Origin: Yarrowia lipolytica
Lineage: Eukaryota > Ascomycota > Dipodascomycetes > Dipodascales
DNA length: 64,000 nt
Assembly: GCF_001761485.1 (NCBI RefSeq)
Contig: NC_090772.1
Location: 1,293,501-1,357,500, forward strand
Direction: 5' to 3'
Position numbers and translations under genes: made by a program. The number at the start of each line of letters is the position of its first letter. The stretch's first letter is position 1. The notes beneath the pieces are model-generated. The model saw only the letters and a list, made by a program, of their open reading frames with translations. It did no database searches and was not told the origin of the DNA. Positions 20,161-31,033 of the stretch are shown here, one piece after another.

Positions 20161-22590
20161 CGACAGGTGATAGGAGATGCGGTAATACAGTCTAATGGAA
20201 ACGGGACGATCGGGTAGATCTGAATCCATTCCAATGTAACTCCAATCACGTTGAGCTCGTGTGCTCCATTGTCATCGCTTGTTCAGTTTTTTGCCTTTTT
20301 TAGACTCATCTGTCTGTTGAACCTTTTTTCTTTTTTTTTTGTTGAACCTTTTTTGTAACTTTTTAAAACTTTTTTTAAAACTTTTTTTGTTTGAAACTTT
20401 TTTGTTTGAAACTTTTTTTGGTCGTTATTTCAAACCGGACGCACGTAACACATTGCAAGACTGTTTGTGGCATTGTGTGCATTGTTTAAGACTGCCTGAG
20501 GGAGGCACGAGTTTGCGTCGGTCTTATTGTTTGTGCGAGTTGGAGTGTTGTTGGAGGGTTGGAGTGGAGGGTTGGAGTGGAGTGGTGAGTGGAGTGGAGT
20601 GGTGAAGTGTGTGTACGATAGCCGACCACAGCAGGTATCTTTTCCAACACTTGCTGACACTTTGCTGATCCCATCCCAACCCATATCCCATTATCCCATA
20701 TCCCATATCCTATAACCCTTGCTGACTCCCGATTGTTCACAATGACCTCACAATGGGCTTCCCTGCAGACGAAAGGCAAGGAGCAACATGTCAGCGGTGG
20801 ACGAGGGTGCAAAGAGGGGAAAGGAGAGAGATGCACCGCTGGCCAAGCTCTGGAGGCGTTTAATAGCCAAGAGGCGTCCGTCGACAACAATGGGCGGTTT
20901 ACCGAAATGAGTGCATTAGCCGAGGCTGGAGGGGTAGTTTGCGCACCGGCAGGCAGTTTTGTTGAGTCACGTGGCCTGGATTTGAGGGGGGAGTGGCTGA
21001 TTCGATCAAATCGCCATTCCAACCTTGGACGTGATCCATGTGATGGACGGGATCGACACTGTTTCACTTTGACGATCGCTCGTATCCCACGCGGCAACGT
21101 CAGGGCAAGGCAAATTATCGCAAAGGCAGCGACAAGAGTTCGGAAAAACGGCGGACAAAGAAGACGCAGCAAGATGCAAAGGCAGACAAGTTGACGGGGA
21201 CCCAGGTTGACACCCAGCTAGGGCCCGGTCGCGTCTCATCCGCTCCAGCTGGGGTGCAGTAGGCCCATTGTGCTGTGCCAGTACGTGGTTGGTTTCATGC
21301 CCTGTTTTCCCGATTGCCAACAAGTCCTGATGCAGAGCTGTATGACAGTGCTTGGTATTGCACTCTGACGCCGTTACACTCGCTCATTTCAACTCCAGGG
21401 ACAAAGACCCGCTTCCCTCCCGGGCCCCTTGGGGTGGATGGTCCGACCTTTGCTCTCAACAGCCAGTGCCGTATGAAAAACCGGTTCGTTGATATAGACG
21501 GTGATGCACGGATGCACGGATGCACGGAAATCGGTTATTGTTGACTTGTCAGCTCCCTCATCCACGGCAGGGTCTGGAGAGGTTGGTTTACGAGGAGTTG
21601 GTGAGAAGAAACGAAGAGAATAACCAAACCAAGGGGAAAGAAAAGCACGCCCGCCGGCAGACCCGACGGAACCCCTCTACTCTACCCCGTTTCCGGGCGC
21701 AATGTACTGTAGCCAAGAAGCCCACCGTTGGAAATGAGACCATGCCATTGTCCTCCATTGTGTGTAGCAGGACGGCCATACGTCTCGTACTTTCCTCCTC
21801 TCCAGGTCAGAGTTTCGACGGGGATGTGGTTTCAGGAGTAATAACGGCTTCTTTGTATACTGGTCTGAGGGGAGTTGGCCGTTATCGCTAGTTTCAGACC
21901 GTTGGCGTTAGTTGGTCTAGAGGGTCGATTGTATCGAGTAGGGCAACAATCCACAGTCAAGTACACAGTCCAAGTTCGCAGTCCAACCACACAGTCCAAC
22001 CACTTCAAGTACACCAACTCACCACTTCAAGTACACTAACCCACCAACTACAGAGCAATCGTACACGCCCAGACTCAACCCATTTTATGTTTATCCAAAG
22101 TTCAACATAGTCATGCACCAGCTGGCGGGGTGCGTCTCAAATGAGAATGACGTAGAGGAAATACGAGGGCGATATTATTTGCGGGAGCATGGACACGTCC
22201 ATAATATGCTCTCTACACGGCTCTTTCGGTCCGGCTAGTGGGCGGGCCTTTTAATCTCGCCTCCGTCGCGCCAGATCCACACCCGGGGACTCGCCAGCAT
22301 GTGGCCCAGCCCTGCGCACACCCGCTCCAGGCAAACGAATAGCGCTTTGTGCCGGGATAATTTGCTCACGGGAACAAAGTCAATTCTTTTGTCTGTTGTC
22401 TGGAGAAGGATGGAGAAAAAGACAAAAACACAAGCCAAGTTCCGACTCTGAAACCCTTTGTCCTAATCTCATCTCGCGGTGGGCAGTGGTGAGTGTTGAG
22501 CTGGGTTGGGTGGTTCACGTAGACTCGCGATAAGGGGTACGATTATCGCGCCCCGGAGGTTGAAGACTTGGGAAATCAACTCCTCCCATG

Positions 22591-22597
22591 TATATAA
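22591..22597 (+). promoter_or_regulatory. TATA box of the Zn2Cys6 gene
   Basis: TATATAA, 171 bases before ATG 22762. Confidence 0.5.
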
Positions 22598-22761
22598 ACC
22601 CATTCGTGTTTTCCCCACGTCCCGCGACCGCGTTTCAGACCGTCTAATCGCCTTCTTTTGTCTCCTAGTCAGCCTCGCATCTACACATCCGACGTGCATA
22701 ACGGCTTTTTCTCCAGCAGCTTTTATACCACGACCAGTCCCTGTATCAAGCCACAAACCCC

Positions 22762-23743
22762 ATGTTCGGCACCCTCAGTTTCAACACAGACACCGACACT
22801 AGTATCCGAGCCTGCGACAATTGCAGATTGCGGAAAGTAAAGGTGAGTAACCGCTTCCACAGGTTTCATGTACACTCTCATGCTAACACAGTGCCCTAAC
22901 GTGAGCAACCTAGTGAAACCCATCAATGGAAAGTTCCAGCCGTGTGCAAAGTGCACAGAGCAAGCTCTCTGTTGTACTTATGACCGAATGGCCAAGAAGA
23001 AGGGCCCCAAGGTCTCTCCAAAGACTCTTGATCTGGTTCTCAACCAGCCCTGGGAACTCACGGACCAGATTGCCACGGTTCATTTTGAAAAGGAGCAGCA
23101 GTTTGTTGTCAACTCGTCTCCGCCACCATTGGAGATCCATGTCGAGCAGCCCAACCAATTGCTCTCCACCGCATTAACCAGCTACTTTCAAAACAACTAC
23201 ACAACGTACCCCATCATTGATCTGGCAGACGACAATGAGAGCTTACTGCAGGGGCTGCGACTGGCCAACATGATCCACAGCTACAAAAACGGAGTCGACA
23301 ACGTCACACAGACAAGTCTGCTGGATCAGGTCCAGCAAATACACCTCAACCGGCTGTCAAACCCGTCGGACTCGGTCACCTTGCACTCCGTCTGCGACTC
23401 CATCTTCATACACATGGCCATGACCGCTTTGGGCAACACAAACAAGGCCATGGTGTATCTCAGCGAGGCCCATAGCTACTACTTTCTGTGTCAGCCTACG
23501 GAAAACGAGCCGCGACGAAAACGAATCAACTGCATTCTCACCAGCCTGAGACTCGAAACCGGAGCACATCACTTGTCTACCGAGATGCCCAGCTACTCTT
23601 TTGACGAGTTGACTTCCCTGCCCTACTATGGCCCTCTTGCTCATCTGTGTGACGACTCCTACAATCACCAGGTCATTTCTCTGCTTCTTTGGCACACCGC
23701 CATGTGTGTCCAGAGAGGGCATTATTTTTCTTCCAAAGGATGA
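22762..23743 (+). CDS. Zn2Cys6 transcription regulator, one intron, short form
   Basis: Exon 1 (22762-22842, 27 codons) encodes CDNCRLRKVK. A 49-base intron (22843-22891) starts GTGAGT and ends TGCTAACACAG. Exon 2 (22892-23743) continues in phase 0 with the next zinc cysteine. The spliced N-terminus gives C-x2-C-x6-C-x16-C-x2-C-x6-C, a fungal binuclear zinc cluster that binds DNA at CGG-type half-sites; the x16 loop is at the long end. The remaining 260 residues look like the helical middle homology region of maltose-type activators. The total of 310 residues is short for the family, and the end is abrupt (YFSSKG, stop), so a 3' exon or a truncated gene is possible. Target genes are unknown. 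Confidence 0.85.
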
Positions 23744-25190
23744 AAATGAGAATCCAACTGTTCACCACCACTGCCACAGTCCACCAGCATTAATATATAA
23801 TCAATAATAACTAACCTGATAACTTTTCCTACAGTACAAAGTAGAATACCCGTACCATGGCATATTGAGACATTTTCAATGATATAAGGAGATACAAACT
23901 CCACCATTCACTCCAAAATTCGACGCTGATTACAATGGTACCAAAATCTTCATCTCCCGCCACACAAAAATCTCGAGATATGTACGTCTCTCTGCCCTGC
24001 CTGCGTTGCGGCGTAAAAACTGCTTTCAAAACACGTGCAAGTGCACGGGGTCAAATTAATTCGCTTCCGGGAGATTGATAACTGTGCAAATAAGCGACGA
24101 TAAAAAGCAGGGTTGTTTTTGAGCAAATATAAGCTGTCCTGAAGCGGTCGAAATACGCGACCTGTATGTATGTTGTGCATTCGGTACTGTGCCTCCAACG
24201 GTACGAAAACAAGACGTAATACGGCGAATGTGGCCGAAATTGGAGTTGAAATGGAGCTTTGAGTCATGCGGCGGCGTAAAAGGGTTCTGAAATGTCTTTG
24301 AAACGACACTGAATTACTCATGGTCCGTTTTAGCCATTTTCCCACTTTTTCACCAGACTTGAAGAATTAAAAAAAGAATAAAGAATTAAGAAATGAAAAA
24401 AAAAAAACCCCGAAAGAAAAAGACAGAAAAAAAGACAGAAAAGACAACAAACAAACAAACAAACAATGCACTTGTTCGCTAGAGATAAACCAAAATAATA
24501 TACACAATTTACCTCTCTCTACAAACTCCTTAATTTACGGGGATCTCATCCCATCTCCCCCACCCCACGTGACTCTCTCCACCACGTTGCGACGAAACTC
24601 TATGTGACCCGCGCCCCGAACCTGGTCCGAGATCGGAGCCGAGCCGAGAGGAGAGGAGGAAAGGAGCCAGCCGCGGTGGGAGTGCGGGGAAATAAATCGG
24701 ACGACGGAAACGAGCACTTGCGCGTGCACGTGACGCGGAAGGCATCGTCTGGGTCACGTGACCGCCCCGCCCCCCACACACGCACCCAGGTCTGTTGCGT
24801 GCACTAGCCCCTCAGCATAGAGTTAAAGCAGGCAGGTAGGGTTTTGTTAGCAAACAAACCGAGGAGCGAGAGACTCAAGGTAATGTTTGAGGTGATGGAG
24901 TCTCCGAGGAAACAGCGGAGGAAAGCGGGTGAAATGGGAGCCGAGTTTTTGCAGGAGGTTTCGAGTTACTTGAGCGGAGCAGACCCTCTTTATATAGTAA
25001 GTGGTAAAGTGCCCCACCCGACTCTTCAGATGGTGTGACACTCACCCACTCACTTTCCCCCCCACAAAAAAATAATTAACTTTATCAGTGCATAAATGAC
25101 ACACTCTACACCTGTAGAGTCGATAATCAGAAACCTGGACTTGACTAGACAGACACCCCATCACCCTACAGTACTGGTACCAGTTTGGCG
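23744..25190. other. Intergenic region before PXMP4
   Basis: No supported gene. Frames at 23829-24345 (minus) and 24530-25041 overlap on both strands and lack motifs. Three CACGTG-containing sites lie at about 24562, 24725 and 24752. A TATATA lies about 200 bases before PXMP4 exon 1. Confidence 0.5.
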
Positions 25191-26808
25191 ATGAACTCTT
25201 TCAGCAAACTGGCCGAAAACGTGGTCGACGGCGTGAACGATGTGCTGACTAATCCGGCCTATCACGAGTATTTGGCGGTCTTGAAGGGCACGAGAAATGG
25301 TGAGTAGATCGGAAGAGCGGTTCAGGGGGATGGTGAGGCGAGGGGGGTAAGTTTGAGGGGGGGTAGTTTGAGGGGGGTTGTGACAGTGGCTGCCATTGTT
25401 GGTGCTGTGGTTTCTGTGGATGCTGCGGTGTTGTGGTCGTTGTAGATCTATCGATTGATCGATCGATCTATGGTGTGCCTGAGTGTGTTTGGGATTTGTT
25501 GGAGGTGGCTAGCATGATTGTGGTTGATGTGGACTGTGAGTCGCGGGTGGGTCACAGAAGCTCACATGGACTGTCGCATTGGACTGGTCTGGCTGATGGC
25601 TATGGAGATGGCTATGGAGCTGAAATAAAATGGGTTTCTGAGAAACTTGTTCTGAGTGATGCTATTATTGAAGGGGGTTAACGGTGAATGCGGGCGAACG
25701 GTGAATGCGGGCGAACGGTGAATGCGGGCAAAAAGGTCATCCTATCCCACACTTCCTGGAATGGTTCAAACTCTTACCATTCTGCGGGCTTCTTGAGAGC
25801 CCGTGCTGTTGCAGCAGTCCAATTGTCTAGATACTCTTAGGTTTCAGATTTCAGATCTCAGATCACAGTCGTGACCAAAGACTGGTTTCGCAGTGCTCTC
25901 AGTTCTTAGCTTGTCAGACGTCCCTAAAACATCCACAGGCTCGCCATGCTCCTTCGCTAGACTCTGACATTCTCCAGTCACTGATCGTTCAATCCAATTA
26001 GTCATTTCTTTTTCTTATCCCCACACAGTCAAAATCTTTCCATCCAGCCCCTACACACTGATCTCACAGTCGATTCTGGTGACTCATACGGTTTCAGTGT
26101 GCCCATCTGTTGACCGTCTCCACTAGATGAGACGGCGATAGGGCGTTGTGTCTGTTAGAACACACGGCCTTCACTACTTATTCCCATACTAACCCAGGAA
26201 TCGTCTACGGAGGACGTCTCCGGTTCTCACACGCTCTGGTCATGGCTCTCCTCTTCCGTTCAGGACCTTGGTCCAAACGATGGGCTTCCATTTTCAAAGC
26301 GACCCGTCAACACGCCACGTCGCTCGGCTCTTTTGTGTTCATCTACAAGAGCGTTCTGCTGCTGCTCAAAAAGTCCCGTGGAGACGGCGTTGCCAACCTC
26401 AAACACATTGAGCACCGAAATAACGGCATGGACGCCTTTATCGCCGGTCTTATTGGTGGCTATCTGGTGTTTGGACGCGAGTCTGCGCCCTCCCTCAACC
26501 AGCAGATTGTGCTCTACGTCTTTTCGCGAGTGGTTATGGGCTTTGGCAACCTGCTGATCAAAAAGGTGCTGCTGCCCATGTGGAGACAGCAGCAGATGAA
26601 GGACGGGTTCATTGGTGGTGTGACTGCACAGTCTCGTGCCTCCAAGTTCCGAAATGTGTCTTGGGCCGTGTTTGCCTCCGTGTGCTGGGGTCTGATCATG
26701 TATCTTTTCCGAACCGATCCCGATGTCATTCAGCCAAGTATGCTGCACTCGTTGAAGTACCTCTATGTGGACAGTGAGAGTTGGACGGGAATGGGGGATT
26801 TCTTCTAA
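25191..26808 (+). CDS. PXMP4: PXMP4 (PMP24)-like peroxisomal membrane protein, two exons
   Basis: Exon 1 is 25191-25299 (36 codons plus one base) and exon 2 is 26198-26808, giving 239 residues. Across the junction the protein reads AVLKGTRN then GIVYGGRLRFSHALVMALLFR, matching the animal PXMP4 signature in which a KGxRNGxVYGxKIRxPHALVM block starts the first membrane segment. Other conserved parts are GGYLVFG, IVLYVFSRVV and the LKYLYVDSESW tail. PXMP4 belongs to the Tim17/22/23-PMP24 superfamily and lies in the peroxisome membrane; its transport role is unsettled. The intron has a GTGAGT donor and an ATACTAACCCAG acceptor. Using the exon 2 frame alone would give a false start at 26146 or 26242 and lose the conserved N-terminus. 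Confidence 0.92.
25300..26197 (+). other. 898-base intron of PXMP4
   Basis: GTGAGT donor and CTAACCCAG acceptor. The interior is G-rich near the 5' end (GGGGGGTAGTTTGAGG repeats) and has three tandem GAACGGTGAATGCGGGC units at about 25681-25727. No gene is supported inside. Confidence 0.85.
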
Positions 26809-28123
26809 TCCTGTGAGAGGCGGCTTGCAGACATTGAACCGGGGGAACCGAGGATGGGAAATGAGCAGCAGAAACGCACTTTCCAACTCGGCCCACACCT
26901 GTAGATACACGTACTGTATTGTTTAGTTAATTTATTGTGACTTTTGAACGGTGGAACCAAGCACCCAACCAACAATCACGGCTCGACGACATAGTACTTC
27001 AAGACATCTGAAACACACCCATCTTTCTATCTAGTCCTGCAGCGAGTCCATTGTAGGTTACTATAGCTAGAGGGCCGCTCTGGTGTGTTTGGTGCCAGGG
27101 TCAGAAACACATTGTGGGCCGTTTGTCGTGAAACATGTTGAGAAGGATCGTTGTCGACTTTGAGAGCTTGGGCGTGCTTTCAAACATGCTAGTTGGTGCG
27201 AGTGCAACTTCTATATACAGACGGTTTAGCAACTGGAAGTAAAAAACAGCAAAAGTGAATCACGTGAGCCAGAGAAGTCACGTGCTCCGAGTCAAACACC
27301 GAGAAGAGAAGTCGCAGGATTGTCTGATGACCGGGTCCACATCCCCAGTCTGGATCAATCTCGTATAAGATGATGCTTGGTTACATGTACTGCGCTCTAC
27401 TACGTTGAACTTTGCGATGCACAGATTTTCTTCTCTCAGTGAAGACAGACCCGGTAGATGAAGGTACTGAGTCCAGTCATCGAATCAGGAGGCCATTCTG
27501 AACACATTGGTTCTGTTTTTCACCCGAAAAGTCGATACCGTACCTGGATCGTAGTACTTGGATAGTGAATGCTCTAGTGTAGCGATCTGACTGTTATGAA
27601 CTTCACCATCTTCTACTAGTATAGCGAATATAATGCGGTACTTGTACAGAACCGATGATCGTAGACCGTATGTACTATTGTATCATCTGAATTCGGTCCT
27701 GTCAACTCGGACAGAGGCCCACAGCAGCAAGCGTCTGACATGATGGTCAGGAGACTGGTACCTCGAAACTACTGTAGTCTTCTCAACTACTCCAAGTATG
27801 GGTGATATGTAGACAGGCATGAGAGCATTCTCTCGAGCTTGCGGGCACAGTCTCTCGTCGCTCGCACAGTCTCGTCGGTCCTCCATCTCGGCAGTCTCTC
27901 GTCGCTCGCACAGACTTGTCGTTCCTCCATGTCGCACAGTTCTCTGGCTGTATAAAAAATCAACTTTTACTATTTAATCCTCCTCTCTCTCCCTCATGGC
28001 TTCTCCTTATGGTCCCTCCCCTAACGTCCTAGGCCCTTGTGTCGTGGCAAGCTCCGCGATACGGGCAATGTGATTCTCGTTTTCCGGCTTGCAGCCATGT
28101 CGCTGCCCCGCCTATTTACATTT
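26809..28123. other. Convergent intergenic region
   Basis: No gene seen between PXMP4 and the La-motif gene. A 50-60 base duplication (CAGTCTCTCGTCGCTCGCAC blocks) lies at about 27845-27930, and CACGTG sites lie near 27259 and 27281. Confidence 0.5.
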
Positions 28124-29287
28124 TTACTGCTTCTTGGGCACAAAGGGGGTGGCATTGGCCACGTCGAAGCTGACCTTGGAAGGCTCGCTGGACTGCTGGA
28201 TCTGCTGGTGCTGCATCTGCATCTGCTGTTGCTGGTGCTGATGCTGCTGGAGACCGGGGAAGGCCTCAGCCTCGGGATCCACGTCCTCCACCTTGCCAGC
28301 CTCATCTCGCTCCTCCAGGGGCAGCACCCACTGCTCCCAGCCCTGCTGCAGTCGGATTCTATCGCCAACCACCTGCAAAGAAGGAGCAAACCGACAGGCC
28401 TGCATAAAGACAGCCGGGTCGTGTGCCAGGGCCTTGACCCGGTTGAAGCCGGCAATGAGCGTCAGAGGCACCAGGCCGGCGCTGTTCATCTGTTTCCGCA
28501 TAAACAGATCCTTGCACAGGTTCTCCACGCTGAAATAGTACTCCACCTGGCCAATGATGAGACTCAGAGCGTACTCGTAGGCTCCGGGGGGCTGGTAGAA
28601 GCCGGGCTGGCCGGGTGCGCCGCCCTGGGGCTGGAAATCATTCTTGTAGTAGTTTTTTCGGTAGTTGTATCGCATCTTTCGCTTTTCCGAACCACCGGCC
28701 CCACCGGCCCCTTCAGCTCCACCGTCAGAAGACCCGCCACTTGCAGAAGCTCCTGCGCCGGTGGCAGACGAGTCGGATGCATCTTTCTTGTCTCCATGGG
28801 GAGCTCTGGGTTTGGATTTTCGCCGGGGTTGCGAGGACTGCGATTGAGAGCCATTCTGGCCGGTCTGGTTGCCTTGTCCCTTACTTCGGCCGCCTCGCTT
28901 GCCGCCGTTCATGACCAGAGTGGGAGTATAGGGCACCCACTTTTCGCCCTTGACCATTTTCATCTTGGGGGCTGCGGGCGACGTGTCTCGCTTGTCCTCA
29001 AACGAGGGGGGAGCAACAGCCACCGTGTCGCTCTTGATCTTCCACGCATTCACCTTTGGTGGCGGTGCGGGTGTTAGGGAGGTGATCACGGGCTCTTCGG
29101 ACGACACAGACTTGTCTCCGCCTTTCATGTCACCAGCAGCAGCCTTTTCACTGCCATCAGCCTTGTCCTTGGCTGCCGGCTGCGGCCCCTTGTCGCTGGC
29201 CACCTCCTTGTCGTTAGCGTCCTGAATCATCTCGCCCTCCACTCGCTCATCCTCCTTGGCAACACTGGCGTAGGATGGAGCAGACAT
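28124..29287 (-). CDS. SRO9: La-motif RNA-binding protein, SRO9/SLF1 (LARP1-like)
   Basis: A 387-residue protein with a La motif at about 240-320 (QVEYYFSVENLCKDLFMRKQM, continuing LIAGFNRVKAL). In Sro9/Slf1 and LARP proteins this domain binds mRNA and ribosomes and supports translation and mRNA stability in the cytoplasm. The N-terminal 230 residues are low-complexity with Lys/Pro/Ser/Gly-rich stretches and an early SYASVAKE block; the C-terminus has a glutamine-rich run (HQHQQQQ) and ends VPKKQ. I chose ATG 29287 because MSAPSYASVA is the usual start of Sro9-like proteins; the open frame continues 67 codons upstream to a non-ATG start with no conservation. Which of the SRO9/SLF1 paralogues it matches cannot be settled here. 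Confidence 0.88.
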   Translation of the reverse strand: MSAPSYASVAKEDERVEGEMIQDANDKEVASDKGPQPAAKDKADGSEKAAAGDMKGGDKSVSSEEPVITSLTPAPPPKVNAWKIKSDTVAVAPPSFEDKRDTSPAAPKMKMVKGEKWVPYTPTLVMNGGKRGGRSKGQGNQTGQNGSQSQSSQPRRKSKPRAPHGDKKDASDSSATGAGASASGGSSDGGAEGAGGAGGSEKRKMRYNYRKNYYKNDFQPQGGAPGQPGFYQPPGAYEYALSLIIGQVEYYFSVENLCKDLFMRKQMNSAGLVPLTLIAGFNRVKALAHDPAVFMQACRFAPSLQVVGDRIRLQQGWEQWVLPLEERDEAGKVEDVDPEAEAFPGLQQHQHQQQQMQMQHQQIQQSSEPSKVSFDVANATPFVPKKQ

Positions 29288-30616
29288 TTTCAAAGAATCC
29301 GTATACTGCTTGTGTGTGGTGTATGACTGGTGGTTCAGACGGCAGGGTGTCGTGTGAAAAGTGTGAAAATTGACAAAGCAAAAAAAAAGTTTGTTCACTG
29401 AAAAACGACTCGCAGTAGGGTTACCGAGGAGGTTAGGGTAGCCCGCCCGCCGGGGCACCCAGACGCTCGAGTACGGCGCCAGGGACAAATACGGGGGCCC
29501 ACGCGGGGTCTGGCGACCGTTTCGAGTCTCCCGGAGGTCTCAGAACCCGCAGATTTCGCCTCAATCACTCTCCGTGTCCGGCGTCATGTTCAGTCCAGAT
29601 CACCCCCCCATAAAGTTGACCGGCGTGCGAGTGGGTGTTTTGAAAGCAATTGAACTCGTGCAAATGTGGACACATGTGGCTGAAAATGGGGAAATCAACT
29701 AACAAGACGACTCTGTTCATCCTGGGCAAAAATCAGCCAAATCAAACCACTTTCAGACCATCTTTGACCCGCCTCAAAACCACTACCACTCCCAACTCTA
29801 TTCGCCAGGACTGAAAATACACCATGAGAAGAAACAACTGAACCTGATGGACTATAGACCAAGCCCAATAGCGGGGAAAAACCAGCCAAAATGACAATAG
29901 ATCAACCACCTCCAAGAAAAAGACCCCAACCGCTCTTCCGATCTACCAATACCCAAATCACGTGACAAACCCATACACTTCTCCGCCCCTGCAGTCTATG
30001 CCATAGACTGTTCTGTTGTCATGGAGACGGCAGGGCTACAGATGCAGTACAGTAGAGTATGTACAGTAGAGTAGGTAGACTGATGAGAAAAGAAAAACAA
30101 ATAAAAACTATTAGTAATCGGAGCCGAGGACCCCTCTCGATGACGTCACGTGACAACCCCCCACAGATTCCGCAGTCATATTGATGAGATGGATTTGCAT
30201 TGGGTAAAGTGCCTATCCACGTCCTGTAGCTACTGAATGTACATACGGGTATGATACACTCCATGACTACATTTACCCGTACAAGTTTGTGCCAGTGGAT
30301 GTATGCGGTAGGGTAACTTGCGGGATAATGTGGTGAATTTTTGCAATTTCGACTGGATTTGTGTGTGTTACGTCTAGTCTATGTCTAGTGACTGTTTGAC
30401 AGGGGCTGATTTGATTGGCTGTATTTTTTATTGTAGGTTGGCATTGCTTAATAATCAGGGTGTTTGTTGCAGACAATCGTGCTTTAGTAATCAGGGCGTG
30501 CTGCAGACTTGTGCTTAATAATCAGAGAGATTACCGTAGACTCATGCTTAATAATCAAGCGTTTGCTGCAGAGTAATACGAGACTACACATAGTTACTCC
30601 ACACCGCCACCACAAC
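29288..30616. other. Divergent intergenic region SRO9 / SDH7
   Basis: No supported gene. TCACGTGA occurs near 29957 and 30146, and a four-copy repeat (30445-30573) ends 43 bases before the SDH7 ATG. Confidence 0.5.
30445..30573. repeat. Four-copy repeat around GCTTAATAATCAGGG...TGCAGAC
   Basis: Imperfect copies begin near 30445, 30481, 30512 and 30545, spaced 31-36 bases apart, in the SDH7 promoter. Confidence 0.8.
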
Positions 30617-31033
30617 ATGTTGCCTAGAACCCCGCTATTTCAGGCCGCCAAGACGTTTACCAGCAAGCCGCGAGGCGCGCGCAAGCCTGCGATTCCGCTG
30701 ATTGCGCCGCTGCCTCTCTACCGACAGCTGCTGAGAGCGCACCGAAAACATCTTGACCCGGATCGACGGTCGCTCGGAGACATGTACATCAAGAGCGAGT
30801 TCCGGCTACACAAGGACATCCAGGACCCGCTGCAGATTGTGGGGTTTCTGTCGCAGTGGCAAAAGTATCTGGAGATGATCAAGGGCGACACTTGGAGACA
30901 GGAGAAGCTGGATTTGTCCGTGTTGCAGAAAATGTCTGACGAGCAGATTGTGCAATTGTACGAGCTCATGCAGGCTGCTCAGGACGAAAAGTCCGAGTAC
31001 GGAGTCTTTGATGATTTGACCGACAAGAGGTAG
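30617..31033 (+). CDS. SDH7: SDH7/ACN9 (SDHAF3), succinate dehydrogenase assembly factor
   Basis: A 138-residue mitochondrial matrix LYR-family protein. Sdh7/SDHAF3 protects and helps mature the iron-sulfur subunit Sdh2 of complex II; the gene was first known as ACN9. The N-terminus is basic and Ser/Thr-rich (targeting). The core reads PLYRQLLRAHR (LYR motif at about 36-38), then RRSLGDMYIKSEFRLHK (the family's SLGDxYxKxEF block), FLSQWQKYLE and a C-terminal DEQIVQLYELMQAA helix. All match SDHAF3 in order and spacing. I chose ATG 30617 because an upstream in-frame start would add 36 unconserved residues. Confidence 0.92.
   Translation: MLPRTPLFQAAKTFTSKPRGARKPAIPLIAPLPLYRQLLRAHRKHLDPDRRSLGDMYIKSEFRLHKDIQDPLQIVGFLSQWQKYLEMIKGDTWRQEKLDLSVLQKMSDEQIVQLYELMQAAQDEKSEYGVFDDLTDKR

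Larger units (their letters stand above)
19183..22761. other. Gene-poor, repeat-rich intergenic region
   Basis: About 3.6 kb without a supported gene. It contains short tandem repeats: CATGA-type units (19280-19370), CAGTACGCACTA (19380-19412), CCAAGTAGCG and AAATGGCGCC units (19670-19765), GGTGGTCGGTGGAA (20071-20160) and GGAGTGGAG (20545-20600). T-runs follow at 20320-20420. Frames at 20486-21194 on both strands overlap each other and show no motif. Confidence 0.55.

Noticed and set aside
20014-20249. Pro/Thr-rich minus frames near 20 kb
   Set aside because: They are translations of the GGTGGTCGGTGGAA repeat.
20486-21194. Overlapping frames of 228 and 153 codons on opposite strands
   Set aside because: No motif, no biased codons, and the two contradict each other.
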